Assembly: GCF_003408705.1 (NCBI RefSeq)
Contig: NZ_QAYL01000024.1
Span: 1 to 59,908, forward strand
Reading direction: 5' to 3'
DNA from: Mycobacterium uberis
Lineage (GTDB): Bacteria; Actinomycetota; Actinomycetes; Mycobacteriales; Mycobacteriaceae
DNA: 59,908 nucleotides
Numbering within the stretch: position 1 is the stretch's first letter; each line of letters starts with the position of its first letter. Below the pieces are notes generated by a model. That model saw nothing but the letters and a program-made list of their open reading frames with translations. It was not told the DNA's origin and did not search any database. This document shows positions 8,990 through 18,836 of the stretch, piece by piece. Made by a program: the position numbers and the translations under genes.

Positions 8990-11017
8990 TTGCTCGACGT
9001 GACCCGAGCCAGTGGTGTCCGCACGCCCGTAGAGGTGGAGCCCATCGCGCGAGTGCTGCCGATGCTGTCGGTGCCACATCTGGATCGCGAGTTTGATTAC
9101 TTGGTATCCACCGAGCAGTCTGACGACGCCCAGCCAGGGGTGCGGGTACGGGTACCGTTCCACGGTCGGATGGTCGACGGGTTTGTGCTGGAGCGTCGCA
9201 ATGACACAGATCATCCTGGGAAACTCGGCTGGTTGGATCGTGTCGTGTCTGCTGAACCGGTACTCACCGCAGAAGTGCGTCGGCTCGTCGACGCGGTGGC
9301 GGCTCGTTATGCCGGGACTAGACCGGATGTGTTGCGGCTAGCGGTGCCGGCTAGGCACGCCAGAGCGGAGCGAGAAGCCCCTGTGGCCCCTGCGTCGGCG
9401 CTTCCGTTGATTCCGGCGCCGGTCGACCCGTCGGGCTGGGAGGTTTACGGCCGTGGAGGACAGTTCCTGGCCGCACTGGCCGAGTCGCGCGCCGCCCGCG
9501 CCGTCTGGCAAGCGCTACCCGGCGAGCAGTGGTCGGACCGATTCGCCGAGGCCGCCGCGCAAACTATCTACGCCGGACGTGCCGTGTTGGCGATCGTTCC
9601 TGATCAGCGGGATCTGGATGCGCTGCGGCGGGCCGTGTTGACTCGTGTCGACGAACACAACGTGGTGACTCTCTCCGCGGCTCTTGGGCCGGCTGCACGG
9701 TATCGGTGTTGGCTGACGGCGCTGCGCGGCAACGCGCGACTGGTGATTGGTACCCGCAGTGCGGTGTTCGCGCCGGTAAATGACCTGGGCCTGGTCATGG
9801 TTTGGTCTGACGCCGACGACACGTTGGCCGAGCCGCGGGCACCCTATCCGCATGCTCGCGAGGTGGCGATGTTGCGCGCGCATCAGGCCCGTTGCGCTGC
9901 ATTGATCGGCGGTTACACCCGGACGGCAGAAGCACATGCGTTGGTGCGTAGCGGGTGGGCCCACAATGTGGTCGCGGCACGTCCCGTGGTTCGCGCCCAC
10001 TCACCTCGGGTAATGGCTATCGACGACAGTAGATACGCCGAGGAACGCGACCCGGCCGCTCGCACTGCGCGACTTCCGTCGATTGCGCTGCGCGCGGCCC
10101 GCTCGGTGCTTGCGGCTGGAGCGCCGGTGCTCGTGCAGGTGCCGCGGCGTGGGTATGTGCCGTCGTTGGCCTGCGGGCGCTGCCGCACGGTTGCCCGTTG
10201 TCGACACTGCACGGGTCCGCTCGCGCTGCTAGACCGTGCCACCCCCGGTACCGTTTGCCGCTGGTGCGGCCGAGTTAACCCGGTGTTACGTTGCGTGCGC
10301 TGCGGGTCGGAGGTGGTGCGCGCGGTGGTGGTTGGGGTGCGCCGCACGGCCGAAGAGCTTGGCCGGGCGTTCGCCGGTACGCCGGTCATCACTTCGACGG
10401 GTGACACCCTAGTGCCGGAAGTCGGTGCCGGACCGGCCCTGGTGGTCGCCACCCCGGGAGCTGAACCGCGCGTGTTAGGTGGGTACGGGGCTGCGCTGCT
10501 GCTGGATACCTGGGCATTGTTGGGCCGGCAAGATTTGCGTGCGGCTGAGGACGCCTTGTGGCGTTGGATGACTGCAGCCGCATTAGTGCGTGCACGTGGC
10601 GATGGGGGCGTGGTGACGATCGTCGCTGAAGCAGCCATTCCGACAGTGCAGTCGCTGATCCGGTGGGATCCGGTCGGTCACGCAGAGGCTGAACTGGCGG
10701 CTCGGACCGAAGTCGGTCTGCCGCCTAGTGTGCACATCGCGGCCGTCGACGGTGCCGCCGGCGCAATTAAGGCGCTGCTGCAGGAGGCCCGGTTGCCCGA
10801 CGAAGCCGATCTGCTTGGTCCGGTGGACCTGCCGCCGGGCGTGCGCCGCCCAGCCGGCATGCCCGCCGGCACGCTGGTCAGCAGAATGCTGGTACGGGTG
10901 CCTCGCGAGCAGGGCCTACAGCTGGCAGCGAGTCTGCGGCGTGGTATTGGTATACTCAGTGTCCGGCAAACTCATCAGCTGGTTCGGGTGCAGATCGACC
11001 CGCTGCACATCGGATAG
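8990..11017 (+). CDS. priA: PriA-like primosomal protein N', without helicase motifs
   Basis: Related to PriA, which restarts stalled replication forks. The N-terminal 3'-DNA-binding domain is present (ARVLPMLSVPHLDREFDYLV). The zinc-binding region is intact near residues 385-435 (CGRC, CRHC, CRWC and CVRC pairs), and the C-terminal domain ends VRVQIDPLHIG. The Walker A motif (GxxGSGKT) and other motor signatures of E. coli PriA are missing. The matching place reads ALPGEQWSDRFAEAAAQT. This is typical of mycobacterial PriA and probably means a structural, non-motor role. The start is unsure: a TTG at 8990 aligns best with M. tuberculosis, and a GTG at 8999 is possible. No strong ribosome site is visible. 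Confidence 0.88.
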   Translation: MLDVTRASGVRTPVEVEPIARVLPMLSVPHLDREFDYLVSTEQSDDAQPGVRVRVPFHGRMVDGFVLERRNDTDHPGKLGWLDRVVSAEPVLTAEVRRLVDAVAARYAGTRPDVLRLAVPARHARAEREAPVAPASALPLIPAPVDPSGWEVYGRGGQFLAALAESRAARAVWQALPGEQWSDRFAEAAAQTIYAGRAVLAIVPDQRDLDALRRAVLTRVDEHNVVTLSAALGPAARYRCWLTALRGNARLVIGTRSAVFAPVNDLGLVMVWSDADDTLAEPRAPYPHAREVAMLRAHQARCAALIGGYTRTAEAHALVRSGWAHNVVAARPVVRAHSPRVMAIDDSRYAEERDPAARTARLPSIALRAARSVLAAGAPVLVQVPRRGYVPSLACGRCRTVARCRHCTGPLALLDRATPGTVCRWCGRVNPVLRCVRCGSEVVRAVVVGVRRTAEELGRAFAGTPVITSTGDTLVPEVGAGPALVVATPGAEPRVLGGYGAALLLDTWALLGRQDLRAAEDALWRWMTAAALVRARGDGGVVTIVAEAAIPTVQSLIRWDPVGHAEAELAARTEVGLPPSVHIAAVDGAAGAIKALLQEARLPDEADLLGPVDLPPGVRRPAGMPAGTLVSRMLVRVPREQGLQLAASLRRGIGILSVRQTHQLVRVQIDPLHIG

Positions 11018-11059
11018 TCTTATAGCTTGCGGGCGACGAAAATCAATTATTTCCAATCC

Positions 11060-11270
11060 ATTACATCGTCTTTCCGGTATTACTGGCAGGGCTTGGCGCG
11101 TTCGATATCGACCGTAGAACCTTTCGAGGGTCCAGCTAATCAATCCGATCGTCCGCGGTGACGACATACCGGGCCAGCTCCTCGGCATCACGTTGATGGC
11201 GCGAAGGCTAACATCGGATCGCTGACACGACAAGCACGCGATCACTGGCACGAGTACTATTGGCAAAGAA
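11060..11270 (-). pseudogene. Fragment of an Rv1403c-like SAM methyltransferase
   Basis: On the minus strand, short pieces in different frames match the middle of the Rv1403c/Rv1405c methyltransferase family: LAFAP, then DAEELARYVV, then IGLISWTLERFYGR. The intact paralog at 12139-12963 has MFAPDHRRAASELVRVCRTG and IGVISWTQEGFFGR in the same order. The rest of the gene is gone. In M. tuberculosis Rv1403c stands exactly here, between priA and the MarR gene Rv1404, which supports the assignment. The fragments are short, so confidence is moderate. Confidence 0.5.
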
Positions 11271-11419
11271 CAAGTTTGAGAAAATTTCTGTCAAGAACTG
11301 GGTACGGCGAAAACTGTCGAGTTTATTAGATAATGAAAATGAGGGATATTCAACTCCGAACTCGTCGTCGAGAGGAAGAAGTTTTGACTAGCAACGCCGA
11401 TCGTGCTCTGCGGTAATAG

Positions 11420-11455
11420 TGTGCCAGCACATTACTCTATAGTAACCACACTATA
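11420..11455 (+). promoter_or_regulatory. Two palindromes upstream of the MarR gene, likely operator
   Basis: Two perfect inverted repeats lie 87-122 bp before the marR-type start: TGTGC-CA-GCACA at 11420-11431 and TATAGT-AACCAC-ACTATA at 11438-11455. MarR proteins bind such short palindromes in their own promoters, and the region divides the regulator from the decayed divergent methyltransferase. The palindromes are seen directly; the binding is inferred. Confidence 0.45.
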
Positions 11456-11541
11456 AGGGCTGTTACACGTTAGTATGCGTTAGCCCGTGCAGTGCGACAA
11501 CGACGTTGATGGCCTGAGAAGGCTCTGGACATGGGGGCACG

Positions 11542-12024
11542 ATGGTAATGGAAGATGCGACTGTAGCTGACGAGTCGTTGGATGATATCACCGATGCCTT
11601 GCTGACAGCGTCCCGGTTGCTGATCGCTGTTTCAGCTCACTCAATCGGACAGGTCGACGAGGCCATTACTATTCCGCAGTTCCGAACATTGGTGATCTTG
11701 TCCAGTCGGGGTCCGGTCAACCTAGCCACCTTGGCTAGTTTGTTGGGGGTGCAACCGTCGGCCACTGGCCGGATGGTCGATCGATTAGTCGCTGCTGGGT
11801 TGATCGACCGTTTGCCACATCCGACCTCTCGGCGGGAACTGCTCGCCGCGTTGACCAAGCGTGGACGGGAGGTCGTCCGGCGGGTCACCGCGCAGCGGCG
11901 TTCCGAGATCGCGCGAATCGTAGAAAAAATGCCGTCCTCCGAACGTCGCGGACTGGTGCGAGCCTTGACAGCGTTCAGTGCTGCTGGCGGTGAGCCAGAA
12001 GCGTATCTGGATGTGGTCATATAG
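11542..12024 (+). CDS. MarR-family transcriptional regulator (Rv1404-like)
   Basis: A 160-residue winged-helix regulator, the length of M. tuberculosis Rv1404. The core is clear: ITIPQFRTLVILSSRGPVNL (helices before the HTH), LASLLGVQPSATGRMVDRLV (recognition helix) and AAGLIDRLPHPTSRRELLAA with LTKRGREVV (the wing). Long terminal helices for dimerisation flank it. In M. tuberculosis Rv1404 is reported to repress the neighbouring methyltransferases and to respond to acid stress. Here one of those targets is decayed and one (12139-12963) is intact. Palindromes 87-122 bp upstream probably serve autoregulation. ATG codons at 11542 and 11548 are both possible starts. Confidence 0.88.
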   Translation: MVMEDATVADESLDDITDALLTASRLLIAVSAHSIGQVDEAITIPQFRTLVILSSRGPVNLATLASLLGVQPSATGRMVDRLVAAGLIDRLPHPTSRRELLAALTKRGREVVRRVTAQRRSEIARIVEKMPSSERRGLVRALTAFSAAGGEPEAYLDVVI

Positions 12025-12085
12025 TCGTATAGGCGAGGTCACGACGCCCGCTACTCGGGGCCAATAGCCAAATTCTTTGTGGCAG

Positions 12086-12131
12086 CGCCCTGAGCTCGGT
12101 ATTGGGGACGGAGGGTGCCGAGCTCAGGGCG
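12086..12131. terminator. Strong hairpin between convergent genes
   Basis: A perfect 14-bp stem (CGCCCTGAGCTCGG at 12086-12099 with its complement at 12118-12131) encloses an 18-base loop. It lies between the ends of the MarR gene (12024, plus) and the methyltransferase (12139, minus), so it can terminate both. There is no clear U-tract, as is common in mycobacteria. Confidence 0.7.
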
Positions 12132-12138
12132 GCCGGTC

Positions 12139-12963
12139 TCAGTGTTTTTGCGCGGTGAACAGCAGATATTCCCACCTCATGGTGCCGTTGGCCAGGTATT
12201 CTTGTGCGAGCTCGGTGAGTTGGGTGTCGAGTTCGGCGGCGAGCACTGTGTTGTCGCCAATGTTTGCGTAGGCCTCAATCGTCGGGCCGTAATGGTTCTT
12301 GAAGTAGTTGTGGACGCCCTCGGCAGTGTCAAAACGTTTCACTTCGAGCAATCTACGATCCGTTTTGACATCGGTGACGCCATCGCCCAGCAGCCCGCGG
12401 ATGTAGGCCTCACGTCCCCACAGCGCCGCTGGGGGTAAGGCCGCCGACAGACTTGGCTGGTATGGTCGGATGGTGGCCAACATTCGGCCAAAGAATCCCT
12501 CTTGTGTCCAGCTGATCACACCGATCATCCCGCCGGTCCGGCAAACTCGAACCAACTCGCTGGCAGCGCGTCGATGGTCTGGTGCGAACATCACGCCAAT
12601 TGCTGACATCACGACATCAAACTCCCCGTCACCAAATGGCAGGGCTTGTGCATTGGCTTCCCGGTATTCGAGCGTCAATCCGCACTCTGCAGCTCTGGCC
12701 TGGGAGCGCTGTAACAGTTTCGGTGTCAGGTCGGTGGAGACGATGGTGGCACCCGTCTTGGCGGCGGGAAGCGAAATGTTGCCGGAACCGGCGGCGACAT
12801 CGAGCACTCGAACACCTGGTCGGATGCCTGTGGCGGCGACCAGGATTGGTCCTAGCGGGGCCATAAGCTCCTCGGCCATCAGGGCGTAATCGCCCAGTGC
12901 CCACATCGCTCGATGGATGGCCGCAAGCGATTGGTCCTGGTGGATGGGTATGTCAAGGTCCAT
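12139..12963 (-). CDS. SAM-dependent methyltransferase (Rv1405c-like)
   Basis: Class I methyltransferase of 274 residues, same length class as Rv1405c. Motif I, VRVLDVAAGSGNISLPAA, is at about residues 51-68, followed by the acidic ATIVSTDLT strand end, EANAQALPFGDGEFDVVMSA (motif II region) and VCRTGGMIGVISWTQEGF. The substrate is not known. The C-terminal part resembles the ubiquinone/menaquinone methyltransferase fold but does not identify a substrate. In M. tuberculosis this gene is controlled by the MarR protein Rv1404, whose counterpart is at 11542-12024. It ends eight bases from a strong hairpin. The paralog Rv1403c is decayed here, so this is the sole survivor of the pair. Confidence 0.86.
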   Translation of the reverse strand: MDLDIPIHQDQSLAAIHRAMWALGDYALMAEELMAPLGPILVAATGIRPGVRVLDVAAGSGNISLPAAKTGATIVSTDLTPKLLQRSQARAAECGLTLEYREANAQALPFGDGEFDVVMSAIGVMFAPDHRRAASELVRVCRTGGMIGVISWTQEGFFGRMLATIRPYQPSLSAALPPAALWGREAYIRGLLGDGVTDVKTDRRLLEVKRFDTAEGVHNYFKNHYGPTIEAYANIGDNTVLAAELDTQLTELAQEYLANGTMRWEYLLFTAQKH

Positions 12964-13147
12964 GTGTTCTCCTCCCAGGTATGATAGCGCCCGCTAGAAA
13001 TAGTATGTATCAGCAACAGTAAATGTCCATAACAAGTAAATTACCGATAACATCTGTGCGTGATTGCACATGCCGTCGACGTATTCTACGTCACATGTGT
13101 ACAAGCTGCGGAATAGCTGGGACGGGGACTGTTCTTAAACTGTTTCA

Positions 13148-14098
13148 GTGCGTCTCGTCTTTGCCGGCACTCCAGAACCCGCGCTGCCTGCGCTGCGTTG
13201 TCTCATCGACTCGCCCCACCATGACGTGATTGCGGTGTTAACCCGACCCGACGCCGTATCCGGTCGGCGGGGCAAGCCGGAACCGTCGCCGGTGGCCCGT
13301 GAGGCGCTCGATCGTGGCATCCCATTGCTGCGGCCAGCGCGGCCGAATTCGCCCATGTTCGTCAGCGAACTATCGGAGTTGGCACCCGAGTGTTGCGCGG
13401 TGGTGGCTTACGGCGCGCTGTTAGGCAATCCGCTGCTTGCGGTCCCCCCGCACGGCTGGATTAACTTGCACTTCTCGTTACTGCCAGCCTGGCGCGGTGC
13501 GGCGCCTGTGCAAGCTGCGATCGCCGCCGGGGACACAATTACCGGAGCGACGACATTTCGGATCGAGCCGAGCTTGGATTCTGGACCGGTTTACGGAGTC
13601 GTTACCGAGAAGATCCAGCCGACTGATATCGCCGGCGATCTGCTTGAGCGATTAGCGGTTTCGGGGGCGACGCTGCTGTTGAGTACTTTGGACGGTATCG
13701 CTGACGGAACGTTGACGCCGCGACCGCAACCGGACGACGGGGTCAGCGTCGCGCCGAAAATCACCGTTGAGCAGGCCAGGGTGCGTTGGGATCTGCCAGC
13801 GCTAGTTGTTGAGCGTCGTATTCGGGCCGTCACACCTAACCCGGGTGCTTGGACACGCATCGGTGAACTACGGGTCAAACTCGGACCGGTGTGCCTCGGT
13901 ACTGGCGTCGCTGAACTTCCGAGAACGCTAAACCCCTTGCTTCCCGGTGATATTCACGTAGACCGCAAAAGCGTTTGGATCGGTACTGGTTCAGATCCGG
14001 TGCGGCTTGGTCAGATTCAACTTCCGGGAAAGAAATTTATGAATGCTATTGACTGGGCGCGTGGTGCCCGGCTGGATCTCGCAGTGCAGGCCTTATGA
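13148..14098 (+). CDS. fmt: Methionyl-tRNA formyltransferase
   Basis: Formylates initiator Met-tRNA with 10-formyl-tetrahydrofolate for translation initiation. The product opens [20 protein letters not shown]. It contains the catalytic region [20 protein letters not shown] at residues 106-125 (Asn106, His108), and a conserved Asp at 144 in SLDSGP. The C-terminal OB-like domain has [13 protein letters not shown] and [19 protein letters not shown]. The start is a GTG at 13148, and the length of 316 is close to the 312 of M. tuberculosis. The stop overlaps the next start as ATGA, which suggests translational coupling to the rRNA methyltransferase gene. Confidence 0.94.
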   Translation: MRLVFAGTPEPALPALRCLIDSPHHDVIAVLTRPDAVSGRRGKPEPSPVAREALDRGIPLLRPARPNSPMFVSELSELAPECCAVVAYGALLGNPLLAVPPHGWINLHFSLLPAWRGAAPVQAAIAAGDTITGATTFRIEPSLDSGPVYGVVTEKIQPTDIAGDLLERLAVSGATLLLSTLDGIADGTLTPRPQPDDGVSVAPKITVEQARVRWDLPALVVERRIRAVTPNPGAWTRIGELRVKLGPVCLGTGVAELPRTLNPLLPGDIHVDRKSVWIGTGSDPVRLGQIQLPGKKFMNAIDWARGARLDLAVQAL

Positions 14099-15525
14099 CC
14101 TCAGAACGGGACAAGCCACGCCGAAACCGGTTAGACCGCAAACCGATCCGGTCGCAGAACCGGGTACGCGGAACGTGCCATCGGCCGCTAGACCCGGCGC
14201 GTGACGCTGCGTTTCAGGTGCTTCGAGCGGTCACTGAACGTGGCGCGTATGCGAACCGTGCGTTACCCGCATTGCTGCGGCGACGCGGTATCAGCGGCCG
14301 CGACGCGGCGTTTGCGACCGAGCTGGCGTACGGCGCGTGCCGAACCCAGGGTTTGCTCGACGCGATCATCGGTGCTGCGGCAGGACGCTCGCCGCGAGCG
14401 GTCAATCCAGTGCTACTCGATCTGCTCCGGCTGGGTGCTTACCAGCTGCTGCGTACCCGCGTCGAGGCACACGCCGCGGTTTCCGCTACAGTCGAACAGG
14501 CTGGAATCGAATTCGACTCAGCACGAGCGGGTTTTGTCAATGGCGTATTGCGTACTATCGCCGAGCGAGATGAGCGATCCTGGGTGGACGAACTTGCCCC
14601 CGATAAGTCAGGCGATTCGATCGGGTATAAGGCGTTTGTCCATGCTCATCCCCGCTGGATTGCTCAAGCCTTCGCTGATGCGCTCGGCTCGGCGGTCGCA
14701 GAACTCGACGCGGTACTGACCAGTGACGACGAACGGCCCCAGGTGCACTTGGCGGCCCGTCCGGGAAGGCTGAGTGCCGCAGACCTGGCCGACACGGTGC
14801 ATGGCACTGTCGGGCAGTATTCTCCGTATGCGGTGTACTTGTCTGGTGGCTACCCCGGACAACTGCCGCCGGTGCGCGATGGCGCAGCCCTAGTCCAGGA
14901 TGAGGGTAGTCAATTGGTGGCTCGTGCACTCACTATGGCTCCGGTCGACGGTGATGCTGGCCGATGGCTGGATCTGTGCGCCGGGCCGGGTGGCAAGACC
15001 GCGCTACTGGCTGCGTTGGGTGTTGGTTGCGGTGCTCGGGTCACCGCGGTCGAGCCAGTGCCACACCGCGCCGATCTGGTGGTGGACAACACCCGAGGGT
15101 TGCCAGTAGACGTCCTGTGTGTCGACGGGCGCCAGTCCGGGCTCGAATTGGGCTTCGACCGGGTGCTCATAGATGTGCCTTGCACCGGGTTAGGCGCACT
15201 GCGCCGTCGGCCCGAGGCTCGCTGGCGGCGTCAGCCCGGTGACGTGCCAGCGTTAGCAAAGCTGCAACGCGAGCTTTTGAGCGCCGCGATCGCGCTAACC
15301 CGACCCGGTGGTGTGCTGCTCTATTCGACGTGTTCACCGCACTTGGCCGAAACGGTAGGGGTGGTAGCCGACGCGTTGCGTCGCCATCCTGTGCGCGCGT
15401 TGGACACCCGATTGTTGTTTGAGCCGATCACCGAGGGGCTAGGAGATGGTCCGTATGTGCAGCTTTGGCCGCACCGGTACGGTACCGACGCTATGTTCGC
15501 GGCCGCACTGCGTCGCCTGCTGTGA
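14095..15525 (+). CDS. fmu: 16S rRNA m5C methyltransferase, RsmB/Fmu type
   Basis: Methylates a cytosine of 16S rRNA with SAM. A basic N-terminal tail (1-30) leads into a NusB-like RNA-binding domain (about 32-165), then the Rossmann methyltransferase. SAM-binding motif I is [10 protein letters not shown] at residues 293-302. The two cysteines typical of the family are in [18 protein letters not shown] (Cys363) and [11 protein letters not shown] (Cys413). The length of 476 is close to relatives. It overlaps fmt by four bases (ATGA), and rpe follows 32 bp later, so fmt, fmu, rpe and ribD form one run. The exact target base is inferred from the family. Confidence 0.92.
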   Translation: MTSERDKPRRNRLDRKPIRSQNRVRGTCHRPLDPARDAAFQVLRAVTERGAYANRALPALLRRRGISGRDAAFATELAYGACRTQGLLDAIIGAAAGRSPRAVNPVLLDLLRLGAYQLLRTRVEAHAAVSATVEQAGIEFDSARAGFVNGVLRTIAERDERSWVDELAPDKSGDSIGYKAFVHAHPRWIAQAFADALGSAVAELDAVLTSDDERPQVHLAARPGRLSAADLADTVHGTVGQYSPYAVYLSGGYPGQLPPVRDGAALVQDEGSQLVARALTMAPVDGDAGRWLDLCAGPGGKTALLAALGVGCGARVTAVEPVPHRADLVVDNTRGLPVDVLCVDGRQSGLELGFDRVLIDVPCTGLGALRRRPEARWRRQPGDVPALAKLQRELLSAAIALTRPGGVLLYSTCSPHLAETVGVVADALRRHPVRALDTRLLFEPITEGLGDGPYVQLWPHRYGTDAMFAAALRRLL

Positions 15526-15557
15526 GTTGCGCCGCGGAGCTCAGTAGTCTGTCGCTC

Positions 15558-16247
15558 ATGTCTGGCAACAATGCGAGACCTTTGATTGCGCCGTCGATCC
15601 TGGCGGCTGATTTTGCCCGGCTCGCCGACGAAGCCGCCGTCGTGGCTGGCGCCGACTGGTTACATATCGATGTGATGGACGGCCACTTTGTGCCTAACCT
15701 GACGATCGGACTGCCAGTGGTGCAGAGTCTGTTGGCCGCCAGCGACGTCCCGATGGATTGTCATCTGATGATCGACAACCCAGACCGGTGGGCACCGCCA
15801 TACGCCGAAGCGGGCGCCTATAACGTCACCTTCCACGCCGAGGCCGCCGATAATCCGGTCAGGATAGCCTACGACATCCGGGCGGCTGGTGCTAAAGCGG
15901 GGATTAGTGTGAAGCCTGGGACACCGCTGGATCCTTACCTGCACATCTTGCCGCACTTCGACACCTTGCTCATCATGTCGGTGGAGCCCGGCTTCGGGGG
16001 CCAGGAATTCATCTCCGAAGTGCTGAGCAAGGTGCGTGTAGTACGCAAGATGGTCGACTCGGGCGAGTTGACGATCCTGGTCGAGATCGATGGTGGCATC
16101 AATGCAGACACCATTGAGCAAGCCGCCGAAGCTGGTGTAGACTGCTTCGTCGCCGGATCGGCGGTTTATGGCGCGACCGACCCCAGCGCTGCGGTAGCTG
16201 CTTTACGGCGACAGGCTGATGCTGCATCGCCTCATCTACGCCGGTGA
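15558..16247 (+). CDS. rpe: Ribulose-phosphate 3-epimerase
   Basis: Interconverts ribulose 5-phosphate and xylulose 5-phosphate, linking the oxidative pentose phosphate branch (zwf, pgl) to transketolase and transaldolase, all in this window. The TIM-barrel signatures are complete: [63 protein letters not shown] and [11 protein letters not shown], ending in the phosphate site [11 protein letters not shown] chose the ATG at 15558 (229 residues; M. tuberculosis has 232) because the sequence upstream in this frame is not conserved and overlaps fmu. The stop overlaps the GTG of ribD (GTGA). Confidence 0.94.
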   Translation: MSGNNARPLIAPSILAADFARLADEAAVVAGADWLHIDVMDGHFVPNLTIGLPVVQSLLAASDVPMDCHLMIDNPDRWAPPYAEAGAYNVTFHAEAADNPVRIAYDIRAAGAKAGISVKPGTPLDPYLHILPHFDTLLIMSVEPGFGGQEFISEVLSKVRVVRKMVDSGELTILVEIDGGINADTIEQAAEAGVDCFVAGSAVYGATDPSAAVAALRRQADAASPHLRR

Positions 16248-17263
16248 GCGTTCAGACAGTCGACAGCCTCGATGCCGCCATGCGGCTGGCTGTAGAACAG
16301 TCTTACCTGGTCAAAGGTACCACCTATCCGAATCCACCGGTCGGGGCAGTAATCATAGACCCTGGTGGGCGGGTTGTCGGTGTTGGTGCCACCGAGCCTG
16401 CCGGCGGCGACCATGCTGAGGTGGTGGCGTTGCGCAGGGCCGGTAGTACCGCGGCCGGCGCTATTGCGGTGGTCACTCTCGAGCCGTGCAACCACTACGG
16501 CAAGACCCCGCCGTGCGTGAACGCGTTGTTGGAGGCTAGATTAAGCACCTTAGTATACAGTGTCGCTGACCCGAATGCGATCGCTGGTGGCGGTGCGGCT
16601 CGGTTGACGGCAGCTGGCGTGCATGTGCAGTCTGGGGTGCTGGCCGATCTGGTGACCGCCGGACCGCTGCGGGAGTGGCTGCACAAACAGCGGACCGGGC
16701 TGCCTCACGTGACGTGGAAGTACGCCAGCAGCATCGATGGCCGCAGTGCTGCTGCCGACGGCTCCAGTCAGTGGATCTCTAGCGAAGCCGCGCGTGCCGA
16801 CCTGCATCGTCGCCGCGCCACCGCCGACGCGATCATGGTCGGCACCGGCACTGTCCTAGCCGACAATCCGACCCTGACGGCCCGCCTGGCTAACGGCACG
16901 CTGGCTGATCGACAACCGCTGCGGGTAGTGGTGGGTATGCGGGATATACCGCCAGAAGCGAACGTTCTCAACGACGATTCGTCCACCATGGTGATCCGTA
17001 CCCACGATCCCATGGAAGTCCTTAAGGTTCTGTCAGACCGGACAGACGTGTTGCTGGAGGGAGGCCCCACCCTCGCCGGGGCTTTTTTGAGGGCCGGAGT
17101 GATCAACCGGGTCTTAGCCTACGTCGCGCCGATCCTGCTGGGCGGCCCCGTCACCGCCGTCGACGATTTGGGGGTGCCTAACATTGCGCGGGCGCTGCGT
17201 TGGCAGTTCGACGGCATCGACCGGGCTGGCTCGGATCTGGTACTCAGCCTGGTGGCGCGGTAG
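16244..17263 (+). CDS. ribG: Riboflavin deaminase/reductase RibD
   Basis: Two-domain enzyme for the second and third steps of riboflavin synthesis: deamination of the GTP-derived pyrimidine, then NADPH-dependent side-chain reduction. The deaminase zinc site is intact: HAE at residues 57-59 and [11 protein letters not shown] with Cys82 and Cys91. The reductase domain follows from about 150, with [36 protein letters not shown] and [20 protein letters not shown]. It has 339 residues, as in M. tuberculosis, and a GTG start overlapping rpe. ribE, ribBA and ribH lie 2.4-5 kb further on, past P55 and lprG on the other strand. It ends only ten bases from the convergent P55 gene. Confidence 0.93.
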   Translation: MSVQTVDSLDAAMRLAVEQSYLVKGTTYPNPPVGAVIIDPGGRVVGVGATEPAGGDHAEVVALRRAGSTAAGAIAVVTLEPCNHYGKTPPCVNALLEARLSTLVYSVADPNAIAGGGAARLTAAGVHVQSGVLADLVTAGPLREWLHKQRTGLPHVTWKYASSIDGRSAAADGSSQWISSEAARADLHRRRATADAIMVGTGTVLADNPTLTARLANGTLADRQPLRVVVGMRDIPPEANVLNDDSSTMVIRTHDPMEVLKVLSDRTDVLLEGGPTLAGAFLRAGVINRVLAYVAPILLGGPVTAVDDLGVPNIARALRWQFDGIDRAGSDLVLSLVAR

Positions 17264-17273
17264 CGGGTAACCG

Positions 17274-18836
17274 TCACGGCGTTGCCACTGGGTCTTTTGC
17301 GGCCTGCTGTTCCGGGACTTCTGGCTCGTCTGTGTGTTCCTTGCGGTCGCTTATCAGTAGACCCAGCAACGCTCCGATAACACACACGATGGCCGTGATC
17401 GTGAATATGTCGCCGTACATCATTGTGTATGCACGTTGGGCCTGGCCGGCTATCGCAGCCGTACGTTCCATCAGGGTGGCGTCGTGCGGGACTTCCATCG
17501 ACAACCCCGCAAGGATTTGGTTGAACCGGTACAATCCCCAGGCGGTTAGCGCAGCTACCCCAATCAACATGCCCGTCATCCTGGCCACCACTACCGCCGC
17601 TGAGGCGATGCCGTGCTGCGCTGTTGGGACAACTCGCAGAGTAGCAGACGACAGTGGGCCGATCACCAGGCCAAGTCCTAAACTGGCCACCAACAGGTCG
17701 ATGTGCATCGCGGGCATACTGAACAGACCAAAGATGTTATGTCGGTAGTTCAACAAGTCGACCGGCCAGTGTGAGATCAGCCAATAGCCGCCGGCAGCGA
17801 TAAGCAGCCCGATGAAGGCTATCGTGCGGTCACCGGCCTTGGTGGCGATCCATCCGCCTACTAGCGCTCCGATCGGCAGCGTGATCAGAAACCACACCAA
17901 CAGCCCGGCCGCTTGAGTTTGGTCCATTCCCAACACGCCCTGACCGAACAATTCCACGTTGACCAGCGTTACCATCAGCGCCGCACCCGCAGCGACCGAC
18001 GCGCCCAGTGTGCACAGGAAAGGCCGGAAATGCACACCGGCAGGATCAAGCAGCCGGGTGTGCGCGCAGCGCTCCCAGATCGCGAATGCCACCGCGGCGA
18101 CGATCCCCCCGACCAGTACGGGCAACCCATAGCTCGGCAGCACCTGTTTGCCGTCGGGTTGAGGATTATATAGCCCGATGACCACGAGGCCCAGTGTGAT
18201 GGCCAGCAGTACACCACCGACCACATCGACCTTCTCCGACTCGTCGTTGCGGTCGTGTGCCGGCAAGCTGACCTGGATCATCAGCATGGCAATCGCGGTC
18301 AGCGGGACGTTGATCCAGAACACGTATCGCCAATCGCTTAGTAACCAAACGATGAAAATGCCATACAGCGGACCCAGCACGCTGCCGAGCTCCTGCGCGG
18401 CGCCAATGCCACCGAGCACGCCGGCACGGTTACGCTGTGCCCACAAATCGGCACCCAGCGCAAGGGTGATCGGCAACAGCGCACCGCTGGCGACACCCTG
18501 GATGGCGCGGCCCGCGATCAGCATATGAAAATCGCCAAAATGCCCGGCCAGCGCAGTCACCACCGACCCGACGGCGAAGCTGGCTAAGCTGACTTGAAGC
18601 AGCAGCTTGCGGCCGAATCGGTCGGAAGCCCGGCCCAGCAGTGGCATTGCGGCAATGTAGCCCAACAGATACATCGTGACGATCCAGGTGACTCGCTGCA
18701 TCTGGTTCACCGGGATGCCGACATCGTGCATTATGTCGCGCATGATGGCGACCACGACATAGGTATCTAGGGCGCCAAGCAGTACTGCGAGGCTGCCGGC
18801 GCTGATCGCGACTCGCCGTCTCGCCCACGTGCCCAT
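17274..18836 (-). CDS. P55-type MFS exporter (Rv1410c-like)
   Basis: A 14-helix major-facilitator transporter of the DHA2 family. In M. tuberculosis P55 acts with the lipoprotein LprG to move triacylglycerides and to resist drugs. Visible features are helix 1 with [10 protein letters not shown] (motif with Asp24), motif [11 protein letters not shown] at residues 68-77, and a motif-C-like [16 protein letters not shown] long loop lies between helices 6 and 7, and the tail is charged and cytoplasmic. I chose the ATG at 18836 because it overlaps the lprG stop as TGATG and gives 520 residues (518 in M. tuberculosis). An earlier in-frame start at 18878 lies within lprG. The coupling matches their joint function. 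Confidence 0.92.
   Translation of the reverse strand: MGTWARRRVAISAGSLAVLLGALDTYVVVAIMRDIMHDVGIPVNQMQRVTWIVTMYLLGYIAAMPLLGRASDRFGRKLLLQVSLASFAVGSVVTALAGHFGDFHMLIAGRAIQGVASGALLPITLALGADLWAQRNRAGVLGGIGAAQELGSVLGPLYGIFIVWLLSDWRYVFWINVPLTAIAMLMIQVSLPAHDRNDESEKVDVVGGVLLAITLGLVVIGLYNPQPDGKQVLPSYGLPVLVGGIVAAVAFAIWERCAHTRLLDPAGVHFRPFLCTLGASVAAGAALMVTLVNVELFGQGVLGMDQTQAAGLLVWFLITLPIGALVGGWIATKAGDRTIAFIGLLIAAGGYWLISHWPVDLLNYRHNIFGLFSMPAMHIDLLVASLGLGLVIGPLSSATLRVVPTAQHGIASAAVVVARMTGMLIGVAALTAWGLYRFNQILAGLSMEVPHDATLMERTAAIAGQAQRAYTMMYGDIFTITAIVCVIGALLGLLISDRKEHTDEPEVPEQQAAKDPVATP

Noticed and set aside
9913..10638. 241-codon minus-strand frame
   Set aside because: It is the shadow of priA on the other strand, rich in Arg, Ser and Ala, with no family features.
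12470..12889. Long plus-strand open frame
   Set aside because: It is the antisense shadow of the intact methyltransferase at 12139-12963, common in high-GC DNA.
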